Shown one piece after another: positions 10,402 through 22,195 of a stretch of DNA of 64,000 bases. The stretch lies in assembly GCA_033977485.1 (NCBI GenBank), contig CM066988.1, positions 78,588,669 to 78,652,668 of the forward strand. The letters run 5' to 3'. The translations under genes and the position numbers were made by a program. Origin of the DNA: Hydrangea macrophylla (lineage: Eukaryota > Streptophyta > Magnoliopsida > Cornales > Hydrangeaceae). The notes under the pieces are model-generated. The model was not told the origin of the DNA and searched no databases. It saw only the letters and a list, made by a program, of their open reading frames with translations. Position 1 is the first letter of the stretch; each line of letters opens with the position of its first letter.

Positions 10402-12556
10402 ATAAGGAAAGAAATGAGTTTTCATTTTTCTCCATCACCATACCAACTCTTCTAACCACCACTATCAAGGCCACCACTAAAATCATCATCTTCATCTAGC
10501 TATCATATCACCACGATTTTCATTACCATACTTCATTGTTGCCTTACCACCACCATCATCCGTTGCCGCCCAACCATCATCATACCGCCTCAAATTGTCG
10601 CCCAACATCCTAATCATTTACCATCAAGGTTATAGCCGATTTCTCGAGTTCCTTTAATAACTCAAGTTTTTGTTCAAACTTTTTTTTTATATCTTGTGCA
10701 TATCATCTTTATTCTTGCTTTATAATAAAAAATAAATAAAGAAAGAAATTCGTGTCCTACTCGGAATTATTTGGTTTACAATACAAAAATCACGTCAGAC
10801 TCGAGATTACATGGTTCCGATAAAGAGATCCTACATGGTTTCTAATAAGGAAAGTCATGTTCTTCTGGGGATGATACGGAGACCTATGTGTTACCAAGGA
10901 GTACGCGATTTTTTAATACGAAAATACATGTCTAAATAAGAAAGATCGCACAACTCACATAAATAGAATAATAAAAAGAAAGAAAGGACTAATCGGACTC
11001 AACAGCTGCCTTTGCAAATTGGTGATCCTCTTCAAATCGATGATAGTCGTCCGAGATTTTTTGTGACTTTATTGAAAAATGTCTGAGCCACTTTCAAAGC
11101 ACAAACACATGAAGCTCATAATCTACTAGAAAAATCACAACATGTTTACTCAATGACGTCCTCCTTTTGGACACTTTAAATTTTTTGTTTTGCTCTTTTT
11201 TTTATTTTTCTCATTAACATTAGCCTCTTACCTATCTCTACAATTTTTTTTAGATGTTTTAAAAATCATGAAATATTCGTAAAAAATCATTTACTTTCAG
11301 TCGACAGTGCAGTCCCTGATTCTGAGTAGAGGTGTTTCTAAATTCAATTTCTCCCATTCTATGAAGGATATTGCAAAACGACTTTCTCCCTTGGGAACTT
11401 CTTCTAAAATTTTCATAAAATTGGAAGTACCAAGACCCCTCCATTCCATTTTTGGAATGCTTAACTCAAATCTACAAAAAAATTGAAAGAAAAAAAAATA
11501 AAAAATAAAAGATTTCTTTTTTTCTTTTACCGAATATTCCTAATTTATCAAGTTTCTCAAAAACTTTGATCAAAGGAAATTCGAACATCTTTTCGGCTAT
11601 TTGGGCACCGACCTTTCCTTTTGGCATAAAAACAAAAAGACAAAAAAAAAATCAAAAACATAAAATTAAAAAAAAAACACACACACACACACACACACAC
11701 TTTCTCACATACCCCCCAAAAAAGGCATTTTCTGTCAAGTTAATCAATATCTTTGACGAAAGGAAATTCGGGCACAGTACTCATCATTCGCATTGTTGAT
11801 CTACTCCATTTTTCAAGGTTAAAGTCTAAGACTACACCGCACAGGTTAAAGTTCCTAGCTACACCAATTTTCACTCAAATCACTTTTCAAAAGTCACTAC
11901 TTCAAAGGTTAAAGTCTAGTCTAGGACTACACCGTATAGGTTAAAGTTCCTAACTACACCATCTTTTGCTCAAAACACCACTTCACACTCGCATGGTCTA
12001 GATCGACTAACTTTTTTCAAAACACTTGCACACACTCACACCTATAGAAGGCACAGAACTCCGCACGGCCTGAATCCCGACTTGAGATACGTATGCAATC
12101 CCTAAATTGGGTGTAGCCATAACCACATCTTTTTTTATTTCTTGTACATCCTCATACTCTATTATCTTTCACTTATGCTCCCATTATCATGAAAACCACT
12201 AGAAACGGCAACTGTGCTTGCATGGATGTTCGAGGGTGCCTAACACCTACCCTCGACATAATCAAGTCCTCGAACCCATCTCAAAAACTCTAGTTTTCGC
12301 ATGGCTATTTAGAGTCACACTTTTAAAGGTCCCACTTTTCTCAAAATGGTTTTCAAAAGTCAAAAGATGATTACTTTAATTATCTTTTTAGGGATCCTAA
12401 CACCCAAATAATGTTAGGTGGCGACTCTGAAACATTTCAAACGCCCCTACCATACCCTTTTCACCCTTTTCTAATAAAAATCCGTCGCATTTCATCCACT
12501 TTCAGAAAGTTGGACCCACACGACAGTCGACATGTTCCGAGAGCATGGACGCGATA
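9753..12556 (+). repeat. 5' LTR of the Ogre-like element
   Basis: Starts TGTAGACACC directly after broken integrase sequence and ends just before the primer-binding site at 12559. It is about 2.8 kb. The right end is approximate by a few bases, because no partner LTR is present. It contains the GTGGCGACTCT box at 12418 near its 3' end, a TATA box at 10229, a pyrimidine-rich tract at 9950-10225, a run of 30 A at 10371-10400 and an AC microsatellite near 11680-11700. Confidence 0.75.
10229..10236 (+). promoter_or_regulatory. TATA box of the Ogre-like LTR
   Basis: TATAAAAA in GGGCCTATAAAAACCCAC, directly after the 270-base pyrimidine-rich tract. Its place about 480 bases into the LTR on the sense strand fits the U3/R boundary. 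Confidence 0.55.
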
Positions 12557-12558
12557 GC

Positions 12559-12576
12559 TGGCAACTCTGCTGGGGA
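12559..12576 (+). other. Primer-binding site of the Ogre-like element
   Basis: TGGCAACTCTGCTGGGGA, one base from the TGGCGACTCTGCTGGGGA form commonly seen after Ogre 5' LTRs (tRNA-Arg primer by family knowledge). The following 750 bases (12577-13329) are untranslated leader with no recognised gene. Confidence 0.75.
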
Positions 12577-13329
12577 CTCTAAGACTTAAAAGGACTCAGG
12601 CCGTCACTTTAGTGATTTTCATTACAATGGGGCATTTCTTTTTTACTAGAAATTTTTGTTTTACCTTTTCTTTTGTGAATTCATATTCTTTTGCGTAGGT
12701 GTTCACGACTTAGACTGAAATAAAATTGCAAGGCCAATGCCAAAATTGCAAAGGGTAATGCCTAAATTATTATGCACACTACACACTAGTATGTGAGCAT
12801 AACATAACCCTTCCTCAAGAGAAAACCTTGTAAGATTAGATAGGGAGATGAGTATGTGGCATGGCCGTTGTAGCGTCACCATCAGTACCGCACAGAAAAT
12901 TCTCCCACTCGAACCATCAACCTGAGAAAGTGCTTCGGCACTAGAGGTTTGAAGGTTCGGGAACCGGGCTTAACTAAGGTCGTGCTAGGCATCAACCTCT
13001 CCATATGCTCTCACGTTATACACATGCATTCATAAGCTCATTTTCTTCTACATTACTTCTTAAAAAAAAAAAAGAAAAAGAAAAAGAAACAAAAAATGAT
13101 CATGACTGAATAGGTGCGGTTCCTTTTCCTTGTCAGCTCATTTCAAAAACCAAAATCTTTGTACAAATGGCAAATCAGAGTTTAAAGCTTGGTTACATAG
13201 CAGAGATACACTCGTAGCTGCATACATGGTATCACGAGCTTTTGGCTAGCAATGTATTGGAATTCCGTAAACACTTTGGATATCTGGGGTCTCTACTCCA
13301 AGTCAAACCAAATGGTTAGTTGCTTGAAT

Positions 13330-14713
13330 CTCTAATTATGTTCTAGGATCCGAATGCCATGGTCTTTTGCTTCGGAGAACAAGAACTAACTCTTACTCTT
13401 GAGGAGTATGCTGGCCTTTTAACACCTTTTAACCTTAAGGAGTTAGCCCGATGAGATTTCAGTGTTGGGTCCAATCGAACAGCTACTTTTCTCAAGATGG
13501 AGAAAGGAAACCTAGAAAAGAAGCAAAAGGGGATTTTTCACGACTCCCTATTAACTTCTTGGTCAAAAGATTCATGCATTTTGATGGTTTTGATAAGTTC
13601 ACTTTCTCATGCGCATGTTTAGAATGGCAAGATAAACGACTACTGGTTCTTGCTCTATGCCTCTTTGCTCACCTCCTGTTCCCTCGTAAAGACAGGAAAG
13701 TCGACACGATCTTAATCAACATCGTCACACAGGCTCGTTATGGCAAGACATTTATCCTAATGATCCTAGCTGAGACTTTGCGAGCTCTGTTATGTTGCAA
13801 GCATCACAGCAAAAGCTTTTTCACAGCCAGGATCGGGCTTCTCCAAATATGGCTAATACCTCACCTCACTAAAGAGGCATATCCAAAATCGTAATTTATG
13901 ATGTCTGATGTCATCTTGCCACTAAGCATAATACAGCCACCTGTCCAAGGTAAAGAAAAACGGCATGGGTACCTAGCATAACTAAAGAAAAAAACATGGG
14001 TTTGTGCTCTCCCACATCAGTCCAAATTATAACTGACGAACTTCCATTTATCCCGCTAATGGGACTGTCAGGTGTAACAGCTTATACCCCAGGATGTGTA
14101 CTTAAATAGTTCAGGCGCATGCAGTGTATTCCACTAGTCATAGACATGTCTTATATTTGCTTTGATTATAACTCTCCATCTTTAAAGGAGCGCTACAAGA
14201 AGACATTGATCCAATGGAATCTAACCAAACTTGACGAAATGATTATGGATAGTTGCAAAATTAGCACAGACCCTGAGTACATCAAATAGGTAAATTAGAA
14301 TATCTACCATCTCGTCCCAAGAGGCATAGGCCAGAAGAACCAGGGGTCCAAGACCACATCAAAAGACTTAGAGCCGATCTCAGTCATGAAGAAACTACTA
14401 GGACCCAAGTCGAACAAGAAAGAGACCAACTCAAGATCACCTTCACTCATAAGGAAATTATTAAAAATCAGGTTGAATAGGAGAAGGATCAACTCAGGGC
14501 CACCCTCAATCTTGCTGAAAGGGAAAAAGGCCAGCTACTAGCCAGTTTACAAGATGCTTATGCATAGATATCTCAGCTAGAGCACACCTTCTTCGACATA
14601 GCTAAGCCAGAGATTGCCGCACTAAAAGAAGAGCTCAGACATGTGACAATCGAAAGGGAAAGGCGCAGAAAAATCATGAGGAAAATTCAAGATCTGACTC
14701 CAAGCGGGTCTTG
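13330..14713 (+). pseudogene. Ogre-type ORF1 remnant (DUF7745-like) with coiled coil
   Basis: Translation near 13350 gives FGEQELTLTLEEYAGLL, which matches the start of the DUF7745-type domain found in ORF1 of Ogre-like elements and related plant proteins. After frame changes, 13560-13860 continues with a LAETLRAL and LLQIWLIPHL pattern typical of the same domain. From about 14380 to 14713 a charged heptad-rich coiled coil follows (pieces such as EKDQLRATLNLAEREKGQ and EIAALKEELRHVTIERERR), with two in-frame stops. The function of this ORF is unknown. This copy is broken by stops and frameshifts. Confidence 0.6.
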
Positions 14714-14955
14714 AGACTGCTAGGACCTATATGTCAAAAATTATGAGATTGTAGTTTTAAATAATCCTTTTGTAGAAAAATTTAAAGTCTTATCTCATGA
14801 AAACTCATGGTTTGATAAATTTGCAACTTCTCAAATGAGTTATAGAAACCACACTTATGTAGATCATGATCATGACTTGAATCTCAAAAAACTATCTATG
14901 GCTGTAATCTTCTCTCCATTCATATGCAGGTAATTTTGTTTAATAATTCAAAATT

Positions 14956-16567
14956 TTGAGGACACCAGAAGATTGGGTTTGTAGCCCTATCCTAACTCGA
15001 AGATACCTTCGAAGGCAACAAAGAAGCATGTCTGAGAATGAAGTGAACCCATTCGTGGCTACAGGCATCGCGCAAAGTCTCGAATTCCAGAGTATTCAGC
15101 AACATATTAATGATCTGTCTAATATTGTCAAGCAAATGGCAACCCAACACCTGGCATTCATCACTGGGACTAGCCAAGTAACGCCCAATAATATTGTCGT
15201 ACCAACCATACTGAGGCATTCTGATAACCAAGATTAGCAACCTGCACTACCCAGCTATGTATATGTAGAAATTCTGCCAGCTACATCATCGTTCCATGCT
15301 CTGGCAGAACCATCTACCCTCCTTCGGGTAACAACTCAATTCACGACACCCCTGATAGCTACTCATATACCTACCATTACTATCAATGGTGGGATTGATC
15401 ACTATGTTGAAGAAGAGAGGGTGAGAAAGCTCAAGGAAGCAAATTCGCTGGCACAACAGATCAAGCGTATCTAAAGCTCGGTCAGGACAATGCAAGGTTT
15501 TGAGACATTCGGTGGGATGTCTTATTCAGATATATCTGCCACCCCAGGCATCACATTCCCTCCAAAGTTCAAGATGCCGATATTTACAATGTACGATGGG
15601 TCCGACAATCCATTCATCCATCCGAAAGTGTACATCGGCGAGTTAAGAGAGCACGCTAAGGATGAAAGACTCCGAGTTCATCTTTTTCAAAAGCATCTTA
15701 TAGGAGCAGCATTGCATTGGTATATTCAACTTGACAGCTCGAGGGTCTCTACCTGGGACAACCTCACAAAAATCTTCTACCATCAATATCGGTACAACAT
15801 AGATATCGCACCAGATCGGTATTCATTGTAGAAAATTCACAAGAAAACAAATAAATCCTTCTAAGAATATGCCCACCGATGGAGAAAGGTAGGTTCACAA
15901 GTCTATCCACCAATGGACGATGCTGAGATGGTCAAGGCGTTCATCTATGCTCAACAATGTCCATATTATGAGCATTTCATATCAATGGTTGGAAGATCTT
16001 TCACTGAACTTATCAGGCAAGGAGAAATGGTTGAAGATGGTCTACAATCAGGGAAAATAAAAATGGCCCAAGATCAGAGTCAGTCTTGGAACTGTTATAA
16101 CAAGAAAGGCAAAAAGGAGAACGAGGGGGCCGTTTAACCAAATACCGGGCAAATTGCCCCGGTTAATTTCATTCAATAACCTACATTCCCATATCAATAG
16201 GCTATGCCTTCATGTTAGCAACCAATGGTACATCATGTAGCCCAAGGCCAGTCCCAACTCATCACGAATCAATATCAAGGCTACAGACCACCTCCCAAAA
16301 ACATGGTAATCAATGGAAAACACTCAATAAGAATAAAAAATTCTCGCCCTTAGCGCAATCACCGAGCTCCAGCCTGAGCAAGTTGTTGCCTCAGGGGGTC
16401 ATATCATTAGCTCTAGTCAGACGAGTCCTAGACTCTCTCCCAAAGACATATGACCATAACAAGCATTGTGAATTCCATTCTGGGATGATAAGGCATACAA
16501 CGGATGAGTGTTTTACTCTGAAACACAAAATCCAAGACTTGTTTGACAAAGGAAAAAACTCTCAAAA
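14956..16567 (+). pseudogene. Gag of the Ogre-like element, degenerate
   Basis: Broken reading frame with clear Tat/Ogre gag signatures. 15520-15830 has PPKFKMPIFTMYDGSDNP, then a helical block with LIGAALHWYIQLD and YNIDIAPDRYSL. 15910-16135 continues gag with an Ala/Gln-rich helix. 16440-16560 has the C-terminal block DHNKHCEFHSG...HTTDECFTLKHKIQDL, a Cys/His module usual near the end of Ogre gag. Stops at several points separate the parts. The last residues readable in the final frame derive from copia LTR sequence, not gag. Confidence 0.8.
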
Positions 16568-16897
16568 AGGCACTACAAGCACTAGCATCTCAACTAAGAG
16601 CTATACTCTAGTGATTGAGATTCATCACTCCATCGAATGGTAGTTAATCATGCTAGAGTGTAAACCTGATGAGATATCCAGTCTCATCATCCACTGTGAT
16701 AAATTCTAAGTATCAAAGAATAGTAATTCGTATCTCACTTGAATGTATCTCATACACACACGAATTACTTAATATAATGCCTAAGGATTAACAATCATCT
16801 TATGAAAGAAACATACATAAATGTAAAACTGATATCCATATCTTAAAATGTCAATGTCTCATACATAAAGTAATGGTTTGAGGGCATACTCCCAACA
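16568..16897 (-). repeat. Truncated copia LTR fragment
   Basis: About 330 bases closely matching the right end of the LTRs at 49534-51027 and 56730-58223, from GCACTACAAGCACTAGC to the terminal CCCAACA. It joins Ogre-like gag on the left and the protease/reverse-transcriptase linker of the Tat element on the right. The right end is the true LTR terminus; the left end is a break inside the LTR. The minus strand assignment follows the intact copy at 49534-58223. Confidence 0.85.
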
Positions 16898-19291
16898 CTT
16901 GGTTCTGTCTCAGGAACTGAATTAGTTTTTCTCTAAGATCTGGCTTCAATAGAGTACTGATGCTAACGGATCGGCCAGGAAATAGGGGGTCCAGTACTAC
17001 TTGGCTGAGTTTAACTGGGCTAACTCCATCCCTAGCGTCCCTCAGGTCTGTCTCCTGATTATTCAGTACTTTTGAAATTGCCTCCCTATGCAACGAACTA
17101 ACATAACAGCTCCGAGTGGTGGCCTGATCTCCTCTCAGGCTTCCTGGTCCCTACAGGATCGGGAACTCGACTACTAGGCTGTAAGTTAAAACAACCGCTT
17201 TGGCCTTGTTGAGTGTTGGCCTTTCGAGGATGAAGTTATAAGCAGATGGGGTGTCTACTACAACAAGATTTACGAGAATGGAGACATGCTATGGGTAGGT
17301 CCCCATAAGAACTGGTAGCTCAATCATTCTGAGTAATTGCATGCTAGATCCATTGAATCCCACCAAGGGGGTAACTACTGGTCAGAGTTCGATCCCTTGA
17401 TATCCTGAATTGATCAAAGGTAGAGGCGAACAGGATGTTAAAGGAACTTCCCATGTCCACGAGCACCCACCCTCTTTACCATATAATTAGTTATAGAGTT
17501 ACCACCAGTGGATCATCATGGGGGTAATGCATGTTCCTGACATCGTCGAATGAGAAAGTTAGGATATCGGTCATTGGGGAGTTGGCTGGTTAGACTCATA
17601 GGACATCTGCTCGGGATGCCCAAGCATACCTCCTCCTAGCCTAATGTGAATCTTCTCTACCTGATGTTCCTCAAGAGACCACGTTGATATATCTGAGGGG
17701 TTGTTGCTGCTCTGGGGCTCGGGCATGTTGTCGCGATGTCTATCTGTGGTGAAAAACTTGGCCAGGTGCCCTTGTTCAATGAGCTTCTCGATCGCAATCT
17801 TGAGCTTGAAGCAATCCTCGGTATCATGACCGTGGTCTCTGTGGTACCGGCAATACTTATCTCGGTTCCTCTTCTCACGTAGGCTTCTGAGTTTGGTTGG
17901 CTTCTTTAGTAGTTTACGTATCTCAGCAGTGACCATAACTTCTTGGATGGGATGGGAATGTAGCATAAAAGCGATCGGGGTCTGATCCTGACCACCTCGT
18001 TGTTGATCCTGCTTTGGCCTCTACCCTAAATTTTTCTCGAAGTTCTCCCGCTTTTGCTTAGCTTTTTGGGAGTCATCTTCAGCAAAGCTAGCATACTTGG
18101 ACTTCAGGAATTCTTCTGTGTTGATGTACTTCCTACCCTCTCCGAGAGTTCAACCAAGATAGAGGGTTGATCGTGGTGGAACGACGTAGTAACCTTCATA
18201 TTCTGATCCCTTGAACAAAAGGCTGTGCTTGCAACCGTTTCATTTAGGTTGTGAATTCGAAGCTTTTGCTGATTAAACAAGTCAACATAGTCCCTCAGGG
18301 AATCTCCTTTACATTACTTGATAGCTAGCAGTTGGGTGTCTGGCTACGGTCGGCCAAGCATACCCACGAATTAGTTGATGAATATCTTACTGAGTGACTT
18401 AGAGTTGCCAACTAATTGAGGTTTGAGTGAGTAGAACCACTATATGGTTGGCCCCTTGAGGGTGCTAGGAAAGGCCCGGAAGAGCATTTCATTAGCATTG
18501 GTAGCTAATGTTGTTTGAGCCTTCTAGGTCTAGATATGATCGACCGTGCTCCCTGAATCCTCATAAGAATCAAGATGAGGTTGCTTAAATTTGTGGAATT
18601 AGAATTCCTGTGATTCGGACGGTAAAGGATGACTCAGTTTTGGTATTGGTGTAGTCATGACCCGGCTTGTGACTCAACCTCTCGATCTGTTTCAAATAGG
18701 TCATTGATGCGGGTATCGACATCCTCCCGATCGGTAACCCATTTAGTGTCAGTATGGTAGGTCGAGTTGGACGAAAAAGCCTCTTCTTCGAAGTGCGTTA
18801 TCCTCAGGGATAGGACGTGACTTTAACTCCGATTAATCGTGTACCTAAGGTCACTTCAGCTTCTGGTCGAGTGAATCTGGGCTGATTCTCAAGCCGTTTG
18901 CTCTTGCCCCTCTCCTCTGGAAGTACACCTGTTATTGATGATCTCTTTGGCGTCCCCCGCATAGCTTGGGTTAGATCGGACACGTTGTCAGATTCGTTCA
19001 GGGCCACGACTATGCTCATCATTCTTGGGCTGTCCCACTACCTGGGGAGATACTAGTGCAGTATGGGCAATGCCATCGGGACCATACAGGTGCCCGTCGA
19101 TGCTCGTCATTCCCGAGCTGCTCTACAGTCTGAGGAGGCTTGCTCTGTTGGGCCAGCAGAGCCTCAATTTTCTATTGGGTCTGACACTGGCCCTCCAGGA
19201 GCTATACAAAAGTTACGGTGATTTGTTCCAGAGTCATGGACTCTATTTGACCTATTAGTTGAGTGGTCTTCTTGTTCTTCTTTGACGGCAT
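16898..19291 (-). pseudogene. Gag and protease of the Tat-lineage element, degenerate
   Basis: The gag start codon is at 19289-19291 on the minus strand (MPSKKNKKTTQL), about 40 bases after the primer-binding site. Gag core sequence runs through 18650-18100. A Cys/His module KYCRYHRDHGHDTEDC lies at about 17790-17860. The aspartic protease motif VLVDMGSSFNILFAST is read at about 17415-17470. The linker before reverse transcriptase, with PGRSVSISTLLKPDLREKL, ends exactly at the copia LTR fragment. Multiple stops and frameshifts are present. This order is normal for Tat elements, and the catalytic Asp of the protease is retained. Confidence 0.8.
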
Positions 19292-19333
19292 AATGATCAG
19301 TCATAGATTTGTTATGGAGAAAATCTATTATCT

Positions 19334-19353
19334 TTCCTACAGACGGTGCCAAA
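19334..19353 (-). other. Primer-binding site of the Tat-lineage element
   Basis: The minus strand reads TTTGGCACCGTCTGTAGGAA directly after the LTR, the TGGCGCCGTCTGTGG form common in plant gypsy elements. It fixes the element's direction and which LTR is 5'. Confidence 0.75.
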
Positions 19354-19356
19354 CTA

Positions 19357-19913
19357 TGATGCCTAAATTTGGTTAGAAATAAGAAGAATGAGACAAGAGA
19401 GTTTTTATGTGGTTCGACCCTGTTAATTAAGAGACCTACGTCCATGTTGTGTGTCGGAGCACTTGCACTATGGAATGTCGAGGGTCTTTGGTGAACCAAC
19501 GATGAATGGAGCGACCAGAAACCAGCTGGGCAATGTGTATTTGTGTAATGCAAAGTTACGATCCCTTTGAAGGGGGTGAGTGGTCTCTTTTATAGATACA
19601 AGAGACCGACTTATACAAGGTAAGTAAACTGATAAGGTAATACATTTTGATTGGGATTGATTAGCACGAATCGTGGGTATTCCCTAATTGGATTAGTAAA
19701 CAATCTACTATTTCCATTAGTCCTCTAGCTCATGTAGGAAACTGTCTGGAACATTCTAGAGCCTGTTATGGGACATGGCTGGGCTGCGCCTATAATGGAC
19801 CGAACCCGTTCAGTGTTCCCGATCTGTTGGTTGGGACCTGATAATACCAGGTGTACTGTTTGGGTTAATTAGTAATGAAGTTTTGCCTTCACTGGATATT
19901 TTTGTACATATCA
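19357..19913 (-). repeat. 5' LTR of the Tat-lineage element
   Basis: 557 bases bounded by TGATGCC and ACATATCA on the plus strand and abutting the primer-binding site. Homologous to 1321-1848. A minus-strand TATA box TATAAAAG is read from 19587-19594. Confidence 0.8.
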
Positions 19914-21298
19914 TAACTATTAGTGCATTAGTTTATACCCTGGATAGTTGCTATTATTATTTATATTATTTCTCTTTTAAACCCCAAAAGTTTTCAAAAT
20001 TGTATGAAAAACTTATGTTTTTATTTAAAAGAATGCTACAAAAAAGCCCCAGCCACACTCCAAAAGAACTCAAAGAATCTACGGCGCACCCAACATGGGT
20101 ACACTAAGTGCGGGTGTGGCAGCCTTTTTGAAGAGTCCATGTTTCGTAGATACCCATAAACTACTGGAGTCTTCGTGCTTCCGTTCACACTCATTTGCTT
20201 CATCTTGGTCGTGAAAAAGGCTACTAGAGATTTCCCCATGTTTCCATGCACTAAATCCCAAAGCTCTATGGTGATTTGCTTTAGAAAGAGAAACTAGAGA
20301 GCAAGATGGTTGAATGTATGTGGTGTGAACCGAGTATGTATATGTGTATATATTATATATACATTCACACATACACATACATTGTGCCTTAGGACTCCTA
20401 AACCTAATAGGCTAATCCACCTAGGATTACTTGGAGCCTAAGTTTGGTTAACTAAGGCCCATTGGACCGCATCGAATATGTGGGTAACCCAAGACTCACT
20501 TTATATCTACATCATACATATTCTTTGTGTTTTTACTAGCAAACTTTGTATTATTGTATGGTCTCTTTTGTATTGACCATTGACTTGGAGCAATATATCT
20601 CATTATGCCTTCTTCATTGTTATGTTGTGCTAATGATTTTTTTGAATGATAGTCCTTCTCTCAGTTATGTAAAACTACTCACAGATCGTATATTTCAATT
20701 CCCATGTTTACCTGAAAGTTCATGTGACTTTTGGTCTTGAAGTTAAATAAAATTTACTTGATTACTATTTTGGGGTTGAGACTGGAATGGAGTGGCCAAA
20801 ATCTATTCAGCCCCTTACACCTTAATGTTATTATTTCAGCTTAAAAATTGTATACCACTCAAATCCAATTGCATGCGACAACAACACCATGTTTGGGCAT
20901 AAGACTAGTAATGGTCGCAATATGCAGAAGTGAGGTGCATGGGCTTTTAAGGATCAAAATGAGCAGTGAAGATTGGGATGGCTCAAGGATTAAACGCTGA
21001 ATTGCATCGCATAGAAAATGATGTCTACATTTTTAGAGTCTTAGAACGAGGTGATTATAAAAAGACCATTTTCCCGGCATTGATGCTACCAATGCGAGAC
21101 AATTCAAATAAGTTTTGATGATTTATAGTTGTTAGTTGTTATTTTTTTGTGTTTGCCTTTTGCCTAGTGTAATTGTTATTTGGGATGATACTCTGGCAAT
21201 TCAATGTTCAATTATACCACAATTATTAATTATGAGTCTGCAATGTTCCAAGTGTAAAGCATAAATAACATTTCAAACATTCATTATTGATACCCCAG
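19914..21298. other. Non-coding region left of the RAD1 fragment
   Basis: AT-rich DNA. A short imperfect inverted repeat (AGCCCCAGCCACACTCC against GGGTGTGGCAGCC) spans about 20045-20132, and a TATA/CATA-rich stretch lies at 20335-20382. No LTR end or intact coding region is recognised. RAD1 exons upstream of 21299 are not convincingly present. Confidence 0.4.
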
Positions 21299-22195
21299 TC
21301 TGCAGCTCTGAAAGAAGCAATTGATGATCTTGAATGGCCAGGATCGAGCATTCAGATAAATTTACAACCTACTCCTCCTCCTTCGGTTACCTTTAGAGGT
21401 GAAGGCCATGGCAACTTACAGGTTGGATTCGGCACTTTTTTGACAACTTTAGTTAAAAACCTAGCATTTGTTATCGTTGTTGTCAGGATTTCATAATCTT
21501 TACATATATATATATATATTCGCTTATTTTTCTTGCAGATAGACTACATGTATTATGTGAATTGGATTTTTTGATCGCTTTTTATTGTGAGCAACAAGTG
21601 TCTTATAGTTATGTACTATGTAGTGATACCATGTTATAGTTATGTTGAAGCGGAATGCTAACTCACTATATATCAACAAGTACACATTTTTAGTTGGACA
21701 AAAAAGTGTCTGCCACTTCACTAAAATGGAAGTACCAAAGCCTTTCATAGACCTAAACTACATGACTTTAGTACCCTCATTGTAAAATTACATTATTATC
21801 CTCCATTTAATGGGGTGGCAAGGACATTTCTTGTACATTTAAAATGAACACAATGCCATTTAATGAGGTTCATTAAAATAGCAAGACCTTTTGTTGAAAG
21901 CACCATTTTTTATTCCATTAGTCAGCCATTTGGTTCTTGCCTTAGGTGTAAGTACAAGTTCCTCCGAGCCACAACTTCAAACATACCTGGAAGTGTTATT
22001 AAAGACAATCGAGGAAGCAAGTTGACTATTGGGAGAGGTGGAATGTTGAAAGTTCAACACCTGGTTTCAGTTGCAAGGTCATCTAGTTCACATACCCACA
22101 TCGATTCGACTGGGTATCAGCAACCCAGTTGTATTGCTTATATATAGTTCTTCATCAAGCCAAAGGAAGATGAAGATACAGTAAATGATTCTTAG
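21299..22195 (+). pseudogene. RAD1: RAD1-like checkpoint gene fragment (9-1-1 clamp subunit), pseudogene
   Basis: Three exon-like blocks resemble the C-terminal half of plant RAD1, a subunit of the 9-1-1 clamp that loads at DNA damage. Exon A (21299-21420) begins SAALKEAIDDLEWPGSSIQ and ends at a GT donor. Exon B (21539-21608) begins IDYMYYVN after a CAG acceptor, then loses frame, and its donor looks damaged. Exon C (21946-22195) has CKYKFLRATTSN, then DNRGSKLTIGRGGMLKVQH and IDSTGYQQPS. A premature TAG follows AYI, before FFIKPKEDED and a final TAG. Retained introns show a DNA-level copy, not a retrocopy. The N-terminal exons are absent. The frame loss, internal stop and missing half make it non-functional as RAD1. 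Confidence 0.8.

Larger units (their letters stand above)
9753..16567 (+). mobile_element. Ogre-like Ty3/gypsy element, 5' half only
   Basis: Has a 5' LTR (9753-12556), a primer-binding site, a leader, an ORF1-type region and gag, in plus orientation. It stops in the C-terminal part of gag where copia LTR sequence takes over at about 16568. No protease, reverse transcriptase, integrase or 3' LTR is present. It is inserted inside the integrase of the minus-strand Tat element. Long LTRs starting TGTAGACACC, the primer-binding site form and an extra ORF before gag are all Ogre hallmarks. Confidence 0.75.
1321..19913 (-). mobile_element. Composite Tat-lineage Ty3/gypsy element, broken
   Basis: Read on the minus strand: LTR (19357-19913), primer-binding site, gag and protease, the linker just before reverse transcriptase, then a break at 16897. 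Integrase resumes at 9752, followed by a long region with an antisense accessory gene and a second LTR (1321-1848). Reverse transcriptase, RNase H and the integrase N-terminus are missing. In their place lie the 5' half of a plus-strand Ogre-like element and a copia LTR fragment. The order integrase, antisense gene, LTR fits the Tat lineage (Retand-like elements). The outer flanks (ggtga and taact) do not form a target-site duplication, so this could be two related elements joined by recombination rather than one. Confidence 0.6.

Noticed and set aside
9797..10405. Open frame of 202 codons rich in Phe, Ser and Leu
   Set aside because: It is a by-product of the pyrimidine-rich tract in the Ogre-like LTR; all three plus frames are open there and no domain is present.
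20036..20378. Minus-strand frames of 71 and 99 codons
   Set aside because: No recognised motif, overlapping in different frames, and partly made of a TATA/CATA simple repeat.
20900..20960. Possible further RAD1 exon (ATATGCAGAAGTGAGGT resembles the IYAEIR region)
   Set aside because: The match is under 20 bases and the surrounding frame is not RAD1-like; too weak to extend the pseudogene.
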